64,000 bases of DNA from Ruegeria sp. EL01 (GTDB lineage Bacteria > Pseudomonadota > Alphaproteobacteria > Rhodobacterales > Rhodobacteraceae), in assembly GCF_900313035.1 (NCBI RefSeq), contig NZ_OMPS01000046.1:186001-250000 (forward strand), given 5' to 3'. The translations under genes and the position numbers were made by a program. Positions 46,560 through 55,822 of the stretch are shown piece after piece (position 1 is the first letter of the stretch; each line of letters starts with the position of its first letter). The notes beneath the pieces are model-generated. The model saw nothing but the letters and a program-made list of their open reading frames with translations, was not told the DNA's origin and searched no databases.

Positions 46560-47594
46560 ATGCGCATTGCACGAGATCTTGCTGAGGCAGTAGGAAAAAC
46601 ACCGTTGATCCGGCTGCGCCGCATCAGTGACGAGACCGGATGCGAAATCCTCGGCAAGGCCGAGTTCATGAATCCGGGCCAGTCCGTCAAGGACCGTGCG
46701 GCGCTGTACATCATTCGCGACGCCATCGCCCGCGGTGATCTGAAGCCCGGAGGCACGATTGTAGAAGGTACAGCAGGGAACACTGGCATCGGATTGGCGC
46801 TTGTTGGCGCCTCGATGGGATTCAAGACCGTGATCGTGATCCCGGAAACCCAGTCGGAAGAGAAAAAAGACATGCTGCGTCTCGCGGGGGCGCAGCTTGT
46901 GCAGGTGCCAGCGGCACCGTATCGCAACCCGAACAACTTCGTGCATTACTCTCGCCGTTTGGCCGAGGAATTGGCGCAGACTGAACCAAATGGCGCAATC
47001 TGGGCCAACCAGTTTGACAATGTCGCTAACCGCCAGGCCCATGTAGAAACGACCGGCCCGGAAATCTGGGAACAGACAGGTGGCAAGGTTGATGGGTTCA
47101 TCTGCGCCGTCGGATCTGGCGGTACATTGGCAGGCGTGGCCGACGCGCTGCAGCCCAAAGGCGTAAAAATTGGCTTGGCCGATCCGATGGGGGCAGGGCT
47201 CTTTTCCTACTACACAACTGGTGAGATCGCGATGGAAGGCAGCTCGATCGCTGAGGGCATCGGGCAGGTCCGCGTGACCAAAAACCTGGAAGGGTTCACG
47301 CCGGACCATTCTTATCAGGTTACCGACAACGAAGCGCTGCCCTATATCTTTAACCTGTTGCGCGAAGAAGGTCTGGTCATGGGGGGATCGACCGCGATCA
47401 ACATTGCGGGCGCGGTACGGTTGGCCAAGGATCTGGGACCGGGTCATACCATTGTGACTATCCTATGTGATTTTGGTACGCGCTATCAGTCCAAGCTATT
47501 CAATCCAGAATTCCTGCGTGAAAAGGAATTGCCTGTACCTGACTGGATGACCGAAGCGCCGCGTAGCATTCCAGGCGTATTCGAGGACGTATGA
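46560..47594 (+). CDS. cysK: Cysteine synthase A
   Basis: A 344-residue PLP enzyme making cysteine from O-acetylserine and sulfide. Marks are TPLIRLRRISDETGCEILGKAEFMNPGQSVKDRAALYII (PLP lysine in SVKDR), EGTAGNTGIGLAL, AVGSGGTLAGVADAL and MGGSTAINIAG. It lies 68 bp after trgB as in Rhodobacter, where cysK also contributes to tellurite tolerance. Overlaps the mechanosensitive channel gene by four bases (ATGA). Confidence 0.93.
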   Translation: MRIARDLAEAVGKTPLIRLRRISDETGCEILGKAEFMNPGQSVKDRAALYIIRDAIARGDLKPGGTIVEGTAGNTGIGLALVGASMGFKTVIVIPETQSEEKKDMLRLAGAQLVQVPAAPYRNPNNFVHYSRRLAEELAQTEPNGAIWANQFDNVANRQAHVETTGPEIWEQTGGKVDGFICAVGSGGTLAGVADALQPKGVKIGLADPMGAGLFSYYTTGEIAMEGSSIAEGIGQVRVTKNLEGFTPDHSYQVTDNEALPYIFNLLREEGLVMGGSTAINIAGAVRLAKDLGPGHTIVTILCDFGTRYQSKLFNPEFLREKELPVPDWMTEAPRSIPGVFEDV

Positions 47595-50029
47595 TGCTGC
47601 GACAGGTCCGCCTGTTTCTTGTCCTTGTTATCCTGTCTTTGGTCGGGCTTGGCAGCATTGCTAATGCGCAGCTGTCCGATCGGCAAAGCGAATACTATCA
47701 GACATGGATAAAAACAGCGAACCGGGCCGAGGCCGTGATCGACGTGAACCGCGCGTCGAGTGCCGCGTTGGAAAACTTACGTTCAGAAATAAACGGTTAT
47801 CGAGATACCTTTAATAAATCTCGGGGAGAAAACACCGAGCGGATTGAGACGCTGGAAGGGCAGCTGAAAGCCCTTGGACCGAAACCCGAAGGGGATGCGA
47901 CCGAACCAGAAGACATCGCCAAGCTACGCGCGCACCTTGAAAATCAACTGAACAGCTTGCGCGTCCCGCGCATCATTTCAGAAGAGGCGTATAGCCGCGC
48001 GGCGGGACTGATCAGCGAAATCGACCAGATTATTCGGAATCGCCAAAAGAAAGAGCTTTTGGAGAAAGGCCCGTCCCCAATCAACCCGGTGTATTGGGCC
48101 CCTGCGTGGGTGGATGTCGAGAGTGCGGCCCGCAGCCTGTTCAACGAGACGGTCAAGAACATGAAGTCCGACGTGGTTCGCGAACAGTTTCGTGAACTGT
48201 GGCCAGCGATCTTCGTACTGCTGGCGATTGCGACCGTGTTGCTGGTCTTTGGCAAATATTGGTCAGAGAAGGGCGGTGACTACCTGAGGCGGTTTGGCGG
48301 CGCGGGTAGTGGCGTCTGGACTTTTGTTATTTCACTCCTTCGGATAATTTTACCCTGGATCGGTGTGTTGGCAGTGGTTGTGGCGCTTTACCTCACCGAT
48401 GTATTGGGCCTGCGCGGATCACTTCTGGTTGACGAAATCCCTTACTGGGCGGCGATTTTGTTGTTCTATGACTGGATCGGCCGCCAGATTTATCTGATGG
48501 GAGCTGCCAATAACTTTAAGCGCCTGTCAGCCGGAAAAATCATGGAACTGCGTGTTTATCTTGACCTGTTGGCGGTCATGCTGATCCTTCATGAGCTGGT
48601 GCTACTGTTTGAGCAAATCGAGAACATCTCGGATGCGACCCGCGCTGTGGTCAGTTTTCCGATCATCGTCGCAACTGCGCTTTTGTTGCTGCGCGCGCGT
48701 CACATCCGAACCAGTGACATTCAGAAAGACGGGTCAGATCAAGTCATTTCGACACGGGCCGCAGGATTTAGCCAGCTGGTCGAGTTTTTGCGCCGCGCCT
48801 TGTTTATGCTGGGCATGGCAGCGCCGTTTCTAGCTATTCTGGGCTATACGAACGCAGCGGAAGCTATTGTTTTTCCTGCTGTGAAAACGTTGGTTTTGAT
48901 TGCGGCTTTGATCATTGTCCAACAGTTCATTTCGCAGATCTATGGCTGGCTGAGCGGGCAGGGTGATGGTGCCGGAGATTCGCTTTTTGCTGTTCTGGTG
49001 GGGTTTGTGCTCGCGATCCTGGCGTTGCCGATCCTGGCGGTCTACTGGGGCGCACGCGAGGCGGACCTGCTCGAGGCATGGTCTCAGCTGCTGCAAGGGT
49101 TTGATATTGGCGGCGTCACGATATCGCCCAGCAACTTTCTGACATTTGTTGCAGTGTTTGTGATCGGCTACGCGATAACGCGGCTTTTGCAAAGTGGGCT
49201 GCGCAACTCGCTGCTGCCAAAAACAAGCATCGACCCCGGTGGTCAAAATGCAATCGTTGCAGGGTCCGGGTATGTAGGGATTTTCCTGGCCGCCTTGGTC
49301 GCTATCATGGTGGCGGGATTTGATCTGTCTTCGCTTGCCATTGTAGCTGGCGCTTTGTCTGTGGGTATCGGTTTTGGTCTGCAAACAATCGTTTCGAATT
49401 TCGTTTCTGGCATCATCCTGCTGGTCGAACGCCCGATTTCCAAAGGCGACTGGATTGATGTGAACGGGATGATGGGCTACGTGCGCGACATCTCGGTCCG
49501 GTCGACCCGGATTGAAACCTTTGACCGAACGGATGTGATTGTCCCAAATTCGGATTTGATCAGCGGCGTGGTCACGAACTACACGCGCGGGAACACGATT
49601 GGCCGGGTGATCGTCCCGGTGGGCGTGGCCTATGGGACCGATACACGACAGGTCGAGGAGATATTGGGAGAGGTTGCAAACACTCATCCGATGGTTCTGG
49701 CCAATCCGGCGCCCTGTGTGGTGTTCCAGGGCTTTGGTGCCGACTCCCTAGATTTCGAGATACGTGCCATCTTGCGGGACGTGAACTGGGTTTTGTCGGT
49801 AAAGTCAGACATGAACCACGAGATCAACCGTCGCTTTGCAGAAGCAGGGATCGAAATTCCATTCGCACAGCGCGATTTGTGGCTGCGGAATCCAGAGGTG
49901 CTGCATTCGCCTGATAGTGCTGCCGAAACCACCGCTAAAACTGCGCAGGAGCGGCCCCAAAAGACGTCGAGCCGACCAATGGACATGCAGGAATCTGATT
50001 TGGACCCTGATGGTGGGGACGAACTCTGA
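47591..50029 (+). CDS. MscS-type mechanosensitive channel with DUF3772 periplasmic domain
   Basis: An 812-residue protein: signal peptide (about 1-27), a coiled-coil periplasmic DUF3772-like region (about 40-180), some ten membrane segments, and the MscS core near residue 570-680 (LSVGIGFGLQTIVSNFVSGIILLVERPISKGDWIDVNGMMGYV). The C-terminus is acidic and disordered. It releases solutes under hypoosmotic shock. Coupled to cysK by an ATGA overlap. It is the last core gene before the tRNA-Ser that marks the island edge. Confidence 0.9.
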   Translation: MMLRQVRLFLVLVILSLVGLGSIANAQLSDRQSEYYQTWIKTANRAEAVIDVNRASSAALENLRSEINGYRDTFNKSRGENTERIETLEGQLKALGPKPEGDATEPEDIAKLRAHLENQLNSLRVPRIISEEAYSRAAGLISEIDQIIRNRQKKELLEKGPSPINPVYWAPAWVDVESAARSLFNETVKNMKSDVVREQFRELWPAIFVLLAIATVLLVFGKYWSEKGGDYLRRFGGAGSGVWTFVISLLRIILPWIGVLAVVVALYLTDVLGLRGSLLVDEIPYWAAILLFYDWIGRQIYLMGAANNFKRLSAGKIMELRVYLDLLAVMLILHELVLLFEQIENISDATRAVVSFPIIVATALLLLRARHIRTSDIQKDGSDQVISTRAAGFSQLVEFLRRALFMLGMAAPFLAILGYTNAAEAIVFPAVKTLVLIAALIIVQQFISQIYGWLSGQGDGAGDSLFAVLVGFVLAILALPILAVYWGAREADLLEAWSQLLQGFDIGGVTISPSNFLTFVAVFVIGYAITRLLQSGLRNSLLPKTSIDPGGQNAIVAGSGYVGIFLAALVAIMVAGFDLSSLAIVAGALSVGIGFGLQTIVSNFVSGIILLVERPISKGDWIDVNGMMGYVRDISVRSTRIETFDRTDVIVPNSDLISGVVTNYTRGNTIGRVIVPVGVAYGTDTRQVEEILGEVANTHPMVLANPAPCVVFQGFGADSLDFEIRAILRDVNWVLSVKSDMNHEINRRFAEAGIEIPFAQRDLWLRNPEVLHSPDSAAETTAKTAQERPQKTSSRPMDMQESDLDPDGGDEL

Positions 50030-50187
50030 TCCATTGCGCAAAGACAACGAGCCTCATTAAAAAGGGCGGTTGTTCATCGACTGTGGCACGCTGACTCATC
50101 TGCGTGGTCTATTTGCTCAGAAGGCATCAAATTCCCGGAATTCGGGCCTTGCAAATCTGATTGTGTTGGTTCACATATCGCCTCCAC

Positions 50188-50277
50188 GGAGAGGTGGCCG
50201 AGTGGTCGAAGGCGCACGCCTGGAAAGTGTGTAGGCGGGAGACCGTCTCCAGGGTTCGAATCCCTGTCTCTCCGCCA
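50188..50277 (+). tRNA. tRNA-Ser (anticodon GGA)
   Basis: A complete 90-base class II tRNA: acceptor GGAGAGG pairs with TCTCTCC, anticodon stem CACGC/GTGTG with GGA in the loop, an extra long variable arm (GGCGGGAGACCGTC), T-loop GGTTCGAATCC, and genomic CCA. It decodes UCC and UCU. A tyrosine integrase gene starts 120 bp downstream, so its 3' end is the probable integration site (attB half) of the island. Confidence 0.97.
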
Positions 50278-50397
50278 TTACCCACACCCAGAAGCATTAT
50301 AAGTGGCTTTATTTAATCAGAAACACCTAAGAACCTAGACTAGCTGAGCGCCAGATGATACACTTCTTGATGCACAAAGTGTTACACGCGAACCAGT

Positions 50398-51666
50398 ATG
50401 TCAAAGACCCCGATAACTTTACGATCCGAAACCTGGTACTTGCGGCGACGAGTGCCCAAAAGGTATTATCCTGTCGAAAAGCGGCGAACTATCCTTCTGT
50501 CGCTTCATACCGACAGCAGAGCGCAAGCTGAAACGAAATGGCGCTTGGTCTGGGACAAATTGCTCGAGGGATGGGAAGCGAGACTTTCAGGCAATAGCGG
50601 AGACGCCACAAGGAGCCATTTGGCCGCTGCTCAAGTGGCTGCTGTGCGTGGGTTTCGCTATTTGCCTGTTGGCGACGTTACCGAGCTACCGATGGACAAG
50701 TTATTGGAGCGTATTGAAAGTGCTTCGGATATGGCTGAAGCTGCTGCCCTTCTCGGAACAGCAGGGTTACCAAAACTAACCGTTAGCGAAGCCTTAAATG
50801 AGTATTGGACGCTTTCGAGAGATAAGACGCTTGGTATGACCGAAAACCAGCTACGCGTTTGGAAGAACCCTCGAAAGAAGGCTGTTAACAACTTCATTCA
50901 AGTTTGCGGTGACAAAGCGCTTGATGAGGTGACTAGAGACGACATGCTCGATTTTCGTAGCTGGTGGTTGGACCGGATTGAAACTGAAGGCCTGACACCA
51001 AATAGCGGAAACAAAGATTTTACTCACTTGAGCCAGCTGTTGAAGTCGGTAAATACTCTCAAACGCCTAGGCTTAGATCTTGGGCCTATTCTCAGTGAGT
51101 TGGCATTCAAAGAGGGCGAAAAGAGAAGCCGACCACCGTTTTCGACTAGTTGGATAACATCCAAAATCTTGGCACCAAACGCCCTGTCGGGTTTGAATAG
51201 TCAAGCACGATGTATCGTTTTGGCTATGGTAAACACAGGTGCCCGACCATCAGAGTTGGCAACGCTAGACTCCTCGACAATCGATTTGGCAGGTTCTGTC
51301 CCATCACTTACTGTTTCTTCAGATAGAAGAAGACTGAAAACTGGAAGTTCAAAGCGCACAATTCCTTTGCTCGGAGTTTCGCTTGAAGCTTTAAAGGAAT
51401 GCCCTAACGGCTTTCCTCGCTATTTCGACAACCCTGGACTATCTGGCACTATCAATAGCTACTTTTCGGAAAACGGACTAAAAGAAACGGACCAGCATAC
51501 TCTGTACTCTTTTAGGCATAGCTTTGAAGATCGCATGCTCGCCGCAGGCATCGATGAACGCGTTCGTAGAGATTTGATGGGACACAGTCTTGGCGGTCGC
51601 CAACGCTACGGCAAGGGAGCCGAACTAAAATTAGCCGCCGATCTGTTGGATCCAGTTGCACTTTGA
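50398..51666 (+). CDS. Tyrosine integrase of a genomic island
   Basis: A 422-residue phage-type integrase. The N-terminal half has an Arg-rich arm-binding segment and a SAM-like core-binding domain (ALNEYWTLSRDKTLGMTENQLRVWKN). The catalytic domain keeps Arg283 (NTGARPSELATL), YSFRHSFEDR, GHSLGGRQRYGKG and the Tyr nucleophile there. The first His of box II is Tyr, common in this subgroup. Directly downstream of tRNA-Ser, so it probably inserted the island there. The partner attachment site is expected to the right of the window. Confidence 0.92.
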   Translation: MSKTPITLRSETWYLRRRVPKRYYPVEKRRTILLSLHTDSRAQAETKWRLVWDKLLEGWEARLSGNSGDATRSHLAAAQVAAVRGFRYLPVGDVTELPMDKLLERIESASDMAEAAALLGTAGLPKLTVSEALNEYWTLSRDKTLGMTENQLRVWKNPRKKAVNNFIQVCGDKALDEVTRDDMLDFRSWWLDRIETEGLTPNSGNKDFTHLSQLLKSVNTLKRLGLDLGPILSELAFKEGEKRSRPPFSTSWITSKILAPNALSGLNSQARCIVLAMVNTGARPSELATLDSSTIDLAGSVPSLTVSSDRRRLKTGSSKRTIPLLGVSLEALKECPNGFPRYFDNPGLSGTINSYFSENGLKETDQHTLYSFRHSFEDRMLAAGIDERVRRDLMGHSLGGRQRYGKGAELKLAADLLDPVAL

Positions 51667-51962
51667 TTGGCAAGCTTTCTTGCTCTCTCCAAAGCGCCTT
51701 GGCGTGATCGAAATTCATCCAACTCTTGCTCAAGTTTCTCAAACACCGGAAGAAATTCAGAATCGTTCGCCGCATAAACAGCGACTTTTTCAATCGCTCG
51801 TTGGAGCCTTTCTTCGGTAATCGCGCTCAAATACTTCACAGTAAAAGCTCTTTGATTTGGTGATGCGACTGTCGCTACCCGTATCCGAGAAACTCGGCCG
51901 CTCAACGTCTTGGAGCAATACCTTACCCGGGAACGCAGCCTTAAAGTCAACGCATAAATCAA
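51606..51962 (-). CDS. Small integrase-associated protein of unknown function
   Basis: An open frame of 118 codons, convergent with the integrase and overlapping its 3' end by about 60 bases. The middle (YLSAITEERLQRAIEKVAVYAANDSEFLPVFEKLEQELDEF) resembles short helical proteins frequent beside alphaproteobacterial integrases, with conserved ERLxRAI and FLPVFExLExEL. The true start may be the GTG that precedes KYLSAIT (about 51841). The N-terminal 40 residues look uncharacteristic. Function unknown. Confidence 0.5.
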   Translation of the reverse strand: MIYALTLRLRSRVRYCSKTLSGRVSRIRVATVASPNQRAFTVKYLSAITEERLQRAIEKVAVYAANDSEFLPVFEKLEQELDEFRSRQGALERARKLANQSATGSNRSAANFSSAPLP

Positions 51963-52359
51963 TGATTATAAACGTTATTCTTTCCTATTCTTTGTTGGTG
52001 CCTAAACGTAATGAATAGCCAAGAATTGTCTAGTAAGTAATGTCGCGCTCAGGTTGCCGAGTTCCCTATTATGCACCATCGGTCGCTTTCACTACGTCCA
52101 TTCGATTCGCTGTGAGTCGTCCTGAATCCGAGACCTGGCGGGTAATGCGACGTGGGGTGGGTCTCTCAGCCGCTGTCGTTACATCAAAACCATCTTGGAT
52201 ATGCACATCGATGTCGAGAACTTGGGCAATGGCGGGTGGACTTGCTGTGACCTGCCCCCGAGACTTCCTTCGTTCTGATGTAGAGGCGGCCCTTGTTGAT
52301 AATCTGTACTCTTGCCGTCAGCTTTCTGTCAGTAGGCCGTTTCTTAGAATTGAACTTAG
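51963..52359. other. Gap in island, possible gene relic
   Basis: A region of 397 bp. On the minus strand a frame is open from about 52340 to a TAA at 52069 without an ATG; the residues (GQVTASPPAIAQVLDIDVHI...) look protein-like but match no family I know. It could be the tail of a broken gene. Nothing else was seen. Confidence 0.3.
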
Positions 52360-53868
52360 CTACTCACACAAACTCGTTCGTAGCGCACCAATCTCCGCTT
52401 GTTCAGCATCAGACATCTCTAAACTGTATTTCTGGGCTACACGAACGAACCGGGTTACGTACTGACAATGAAATCCACCTAGAGGTGGAAGCCAATCAAT
52501 CGGTCCTTTCGCGCCTTTGTCTTGGTTGACGTTACTCGACACCACAAACAAATTTGCCGGATCATTGGCGAATTCTGACTTTGTTTCATCAGGCCATGAA
52601 TGAGCGCCTCGATCCCACGCCCACTTCAAAGGGACCAAGTGATCGATTTCGACGTCCCGAGCATTGGTGAAAACCTTGCCCGTATATGGATCTGCCCACT
52701 TACCCCGCAAGACGATGCAATTGCTTTGGGAAATGGTTGTACCTCCTGTCGACATCTCCTGTAGCAATTCGTGTCGAGTGTTTTGACAGTCGTCATCAAT
52801 GTCCGCCCACCCACCAAACAGAGAACGGTCATAACGTGCGATCTTGGCTTCAGTCTCGATCTCTTCAATCAAAGACTGCCTGTTTGGCGTGGCACTGAAC
52901 ACTACCCTACGCGACGACGCTTGATCTTCATTGCCATCTTCTCCCAGTACTGGACGCACCGATGAGTACCCTACTGCGATCAAGTGCTTTCTGGCCCATT
53001 CCAAGAGCTCCGTATCACGGACAAAATCCAGGCAAGTCCTTAGTACAGCTTGCGACCGTCTCTGACTAAGATCCAAATTTCCTAAGAACGCCGCTCTAGG
53101 GGACGAACCGCTCCTCCATTCCGATGAGGCGTGACCCTCAATCTTAACTTCTGCAATATCAACTCCGGAATTGCGCAAAGTTGACAACCAAGGCTGACAA
53201 GCATCCGCCAAAAACTTTGCCAAGCTGGGCGTAATATTGGCCTTACCCTGGCTGAAAAGAACCCTGTCCGGAAGGATGATCGCACCCGAGTCATCTATAT
53301 GACCGCCTATGCTCGCCACAATATTCCCAAGTTCCGATTTCAACGCGCCAACAAGAGCTGCTTCTTGCACCTCAGCGTCTCTAATTTTCCCTGAGATCCC
53401 CTCTAAGGTTTGTCCGGCTTTAACTAGGTCTTCCAAGGCAGCCATTTCTCGCAATAACCTCTTTGCCTGCCCTGCTTCAACAAGATCGGCAAGATCTCTT
53501 TGGATATCTTCCGGCAGGCCTGCTGCTGCGTCTGTCAGGCGGAGCAGTTCATCTTCATCAATAAATCGCCACTTCTCTTGGGGATTTTCGATGCTGGCTG
53601 GCGTAGAAAAATCCATGCCCTTTCCTCGGAGTGCAACGAATGCGTCCATTGACCCGTCTTCGACAGAATTTAGAACGGTCTGCCTTTGCTCTTCGGTCAG
53701 TTCTCTGAACGCATGCACATCCGGAGTGTTCTGCTTTTCCACTTCCCACTGCCAGAAGGCAAATAAGAGAAGGAGTGCAAAGGCAATCAGGATAAAGGCC
53801 TCCGCCATCGTGAGCCCCATAATGGCACCACGACGGTAATTCCGATCTGACTGCTGAACATCAGACAC
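52360..53868 (-). CDS. MotB/OmpA-like protein fused to HNH nuclease
   Basis: A 502-residue protein. One membrane segment (about 18-38; GLTMAEAFILIAFALLLLF) is followed by a helical region (50-185), then an OmpA-type peptidoglycan-binding domain (about 195-330; IEGHASS, LSQRRSQAVL, SRRVVFS). The C-terminal domain (about 350-502) is an HNH nuclease of the DUF1524/GmrSD kind: DVEIDHLVPLKWAW with D409/H410, FANDPANL with N439, and NQDKGAKGPIDWLPP. With one membrane pass and an inside N-terminus, both domains would be periplasmic. It resembles ZorB with a nuclease attached. GTG start overlaps the upstream stop by one base (TAGTG). Confidence 0.8.
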   Translation of the reverse strand: MSDVQQSDRNYRRGAIMGLTMAEAFILIAFALLLLFAFWQWEVEKQNTPDVHAFRELTEEQRQTVLNSVEDGSMDAFVALRGKGMDFSTPASIENPQEKWRFIDEDELLRLTDAAAGLPEDIQRDLADLVEAGQAKRLLREMAALEDLVKAGQTLEGISGKIRDAEVQEAALVGALKSELGNIVASIGGHIDDSGAIILPDRVLFSQGKANITPSLAKFLADACQPWLSTLRNSGVDIAEVKIEGHASSEWRSGSSPRAAFLGNLDLSQRRSQAVLRTCLDFVRDTELLEWARKHLIAVGYSSVRPVLGEDGNEDQASSRRVVFSATPNRQSLIEEIETEAKIARYDRSLFGGWADIDDDCQNTRHELLQEMSTGGTTISQSNCIVLRGKWADPYTGKVFTNARDVEIDHLVPLKWAWDRGAHSWPDETKSEFANDPANLFVVSSNVNQDKGAKGPIDWLPPLGGFHCQYVTRFVRVAQKYSLEMSDAEQAEIGALRTSLCE

Positions 53869-54983
53869 TAGGTATCAGACCTTTTTGAACCCCAAAACCG
53901 TGGTTTTGCTGGTGAGACTGTGATTGGCTTCTCAACGGTCGCATCTAGATCCTCTGAAGAGGCAGTTTGTTCGGACTCATTGTTCTCAAATGTTGCGTCC
54001 TTGGGCAACTCGTCCAGCCTGTCCTTGAAACTGTCCAAAGCTGGTACAATCTTTTTTGTCATCGCGTCTGCGGCCCGACGAGTGATTTTTATATACGCCA
54101 ACATTGCGTCGTCATGAGCCTTAAGTCGCTTTGCTGCGGTCTCAAGCTCGGCATTCAACCGTTTCCTTCGGTTCTCGATATCTTCAAACGATTGACTTTC
54201 TTGCTCATTCAGTCTGTTCTTAAGCTTTTGGATATCGGCTACCAACTCCCTGAGCGCTATCTGGTTTTCGTTATTGGTTTCTTGAACTGACGCAGCTATG
54301 TCACTTACTGCTTTCTTAGACGCCGCCAAAAACGATTTCTCAATATTTTGAGCGAGAGTATCGGCTGCCTGTTGTAATGCCTTTTGATGGTCAATCACAA
54401 ACTCTTCGGTGGACTCTCGAAGCCTTTTGTCACGCTCTGCCGCCAACTGTATAGACTCGGTCGAAAACGCTTTCATCTGCGAAAGAGTTCCAGAGAGATT
54501 TTTGCGGAATTCTGCATATGAGTGATTAAGGTCTGCTCGAACGGCCCGGTCTTTAGCTACAAAGTCCGGGCGCATCTGCATCAACAGAACCCTCAAGAAT
54601 ACGCCAAAAATAGTTGACGACAGCGCAACTCCAAATCCGGAAATTACTTCCGGAATGGCTATGGGTTTGCCCGCATTTGTCGTCGGATCCGCCATTTGAT
54701 AAAGCGTTAAAGCCAAGCTGGCTAAGGTAAACAGAAACCCAAGATAGTAGCAATTGTCACCAATCGCTTCGGGCTCGATCTTGACCCGCCCGCCAGCCCA
54801 AGCAATCAATGCATAGGAAACCAAGATCGCCCCTGAGTATCCCGCTGCTATAAACGGGTGTGCTCCCGTAAACTTGAGAATAACACCGCCCGAAACCCCC
54901 AAGATGAAGGCCAAAACAAACGCAAAGCGGTCTAGGTTTTCCCGCGGCGCGACATCGTGAAGTCTTGATGTTCTCAACGCCAT
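53868..54983 (-). CDS. MotA/ExbB-like proton-channel protein with coiled-coil tail
   Basis: A 371-residue protein. Four membrane segments (about 20-38, 45-64, 79-97, 111-135) show a MotA/TolQ/ExbB-like core, best seen in ISGFGVALSSTIFGVFLRVLL (segment 4). A long cytoplasmic coiled coil follows (about 140-330) and a disordered, basic tail. It thus resembles ZorA of the Zorya defence systems, whose tail reaches into the cytoplasm, but is shorter (ZorA is about 500-700 residues). Overlap of one base with the downstream OmpA/HNH gene and a 2-base gap from the upstream gene indicate tight coupling. Assigned by motif and context only. Confidence 0.7.
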   Translation of the reverse strand: MALRTSRLHDVAPRENLDRFAFVLAFILGVSGGVILKFTGAHPFIAAGYSGAILVSYALIAWAGGRVKIEPEAIGDNCYYLGFLFTLASLALTLYQMADPTTNAGKPIAIPEVISGFGVALSSTIFGVFLRVLLMQMRPDFVAKDRAVRADLNHSYAEFRKNLSGTLSQMKAFSTESIQLAAERDKRLRESTEEFVIDHQKALQQAADTLAQNIEKSFLAASKKAVSDIAASVQETNNENQIALRELVADIQKLKNRLNEQESQSFEDIENRRKRLNAELETAAKRLKAHDDAMLAYIKITRRAADAMTKKIVPALDSFKDRLDELPKDATFENNESEQTASSEDLDATVEKPITVSPAKPRFWGSKRSDT

Positions 54984-54985
54984 AG

Positions 54986-55822
54986 TTACAGGTCTCCCAA
55001 GGAAGTAACGGTAGGTGGGCGACTGCCCTGTCTGTCAAAGTATCTCACCCAGAAGTCTTCAACGATTTCATTCGGGGGGATGTTTACGGCCGTTCTGGGG
55101 ATCCGCAAAATCTCGATGGATGCACTTGAGAGATTTCCAGCGAGCCTTTGTTCCCCGTTATGCTGGGTGAAGTAGTCCCATCCTTGGTTCCTATAGAAGC
55201 TCAAGTTGTCACTGTGTTGGAGCATGTCCGATACCATGATTATCTTACGATGGCCGCGAGCATCTGCGAAACTTGGTGTTTGGGAGATGAGAGACTGAAG
55301 CGCTTCCATTATCGGAGATTGATTTTCGGTCGCACCCGTCAGCATTGAATTCAGTGTTAGCTGAATAGGTTTGGTAAATTCTTTCTCATAGCGTTCGGCT
55401 ATTATTGCCGGGTTCTCGTAAAGACCGTTGGCGTCGTCACCAGTAGCGGGTTTGCATTTCGCAAACTTCGCCCCCCAGTTGACACTGTCTTCACTCACAA
55501 CGCCAAGTGCAATCATCGTATCAACGGAAGCTTCTTCTACTTCTCTGGAAATGATAGTCTTCAGCCGGGATTGCTGAGTCACACTCAAGGGATCCGTTAA
55601 ATCCAGGAGTATTGAGGTTACGTTAAGAGCGCCGTCCGAATGGCAAAGAGTCGCCTTATCAACCACCCCTTTCGCAATTAGTTTTTGAGAAACAAACCCC
55701 ACACCCACCAACAAACCAACACATGCAACAATAACAATCGTCCAAACGAGATTGCTTGTCTCAGACCCTTTTTTGCGTTTGGATCTGCGACGTTTGGATT
55801 TTGTTCGATTCCTTGCCATCAT
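54986..55822 (-). CDS. Membrane-anchored von Willebrand A-like protein
   Basis: A 278-residue protein: a strongly basic cytoplasmic N-terminus (residues 1-20, mainly K and R), a single membrane segment (about 26-46), and an outside domain of about 220 residues. That domain opens with SILLDLTDPLSVTQQSRL and later has RKIIMVSDMLQHSDN, the typical first strand and SDML strand of a vWA-like fold; the MIDAS pattern DxSxS is not canonical (D74, then T and D). No known enzyme. Its ATG overlaps the stop of the preceding gene by four bases. Possibly a periplasmic sensor or scaffold of the same complex. Confidence 0.65.
   Translation of the reverse strand: MMARNRTKSKRRRSKRKKGSETSNLVWTIVIVACVGLLVGVGFVSQKLIAKGVVDKATLCHSDGALNVTSILLDLTDPLSVTQQSRLKTIISREVEEASVDTMIALGVVSEDSVNWGAKFAKCKPATGDDANGLYENPAIIAERYEKEFTKPIQLTLNSMLTGATENQSPIMEALQSLISQTPSFADARGHRKIIMVSDMLQHSDNLSFYRNQGWDYFTQHNGEQRLAGNLSSASIEILRIPRTAVNIPPNEIVEDFWVRYFDRQGSRPPTVTSLGDL

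Noticed and set aside
48830-49687. 285-codon minus-strand open frame
   Set aside because: Antisense to the mechanosensitive channel gene; composition (Arg, Gln, His) indicates a shadow.
52040-52465. 141-codon plus-strand frame in the island
   Set aside because: Overlaps the end of the OmpA/HNH gene antisense, and no motif supports it. The minus-strand residues here look more protein-like but are also unassigned.
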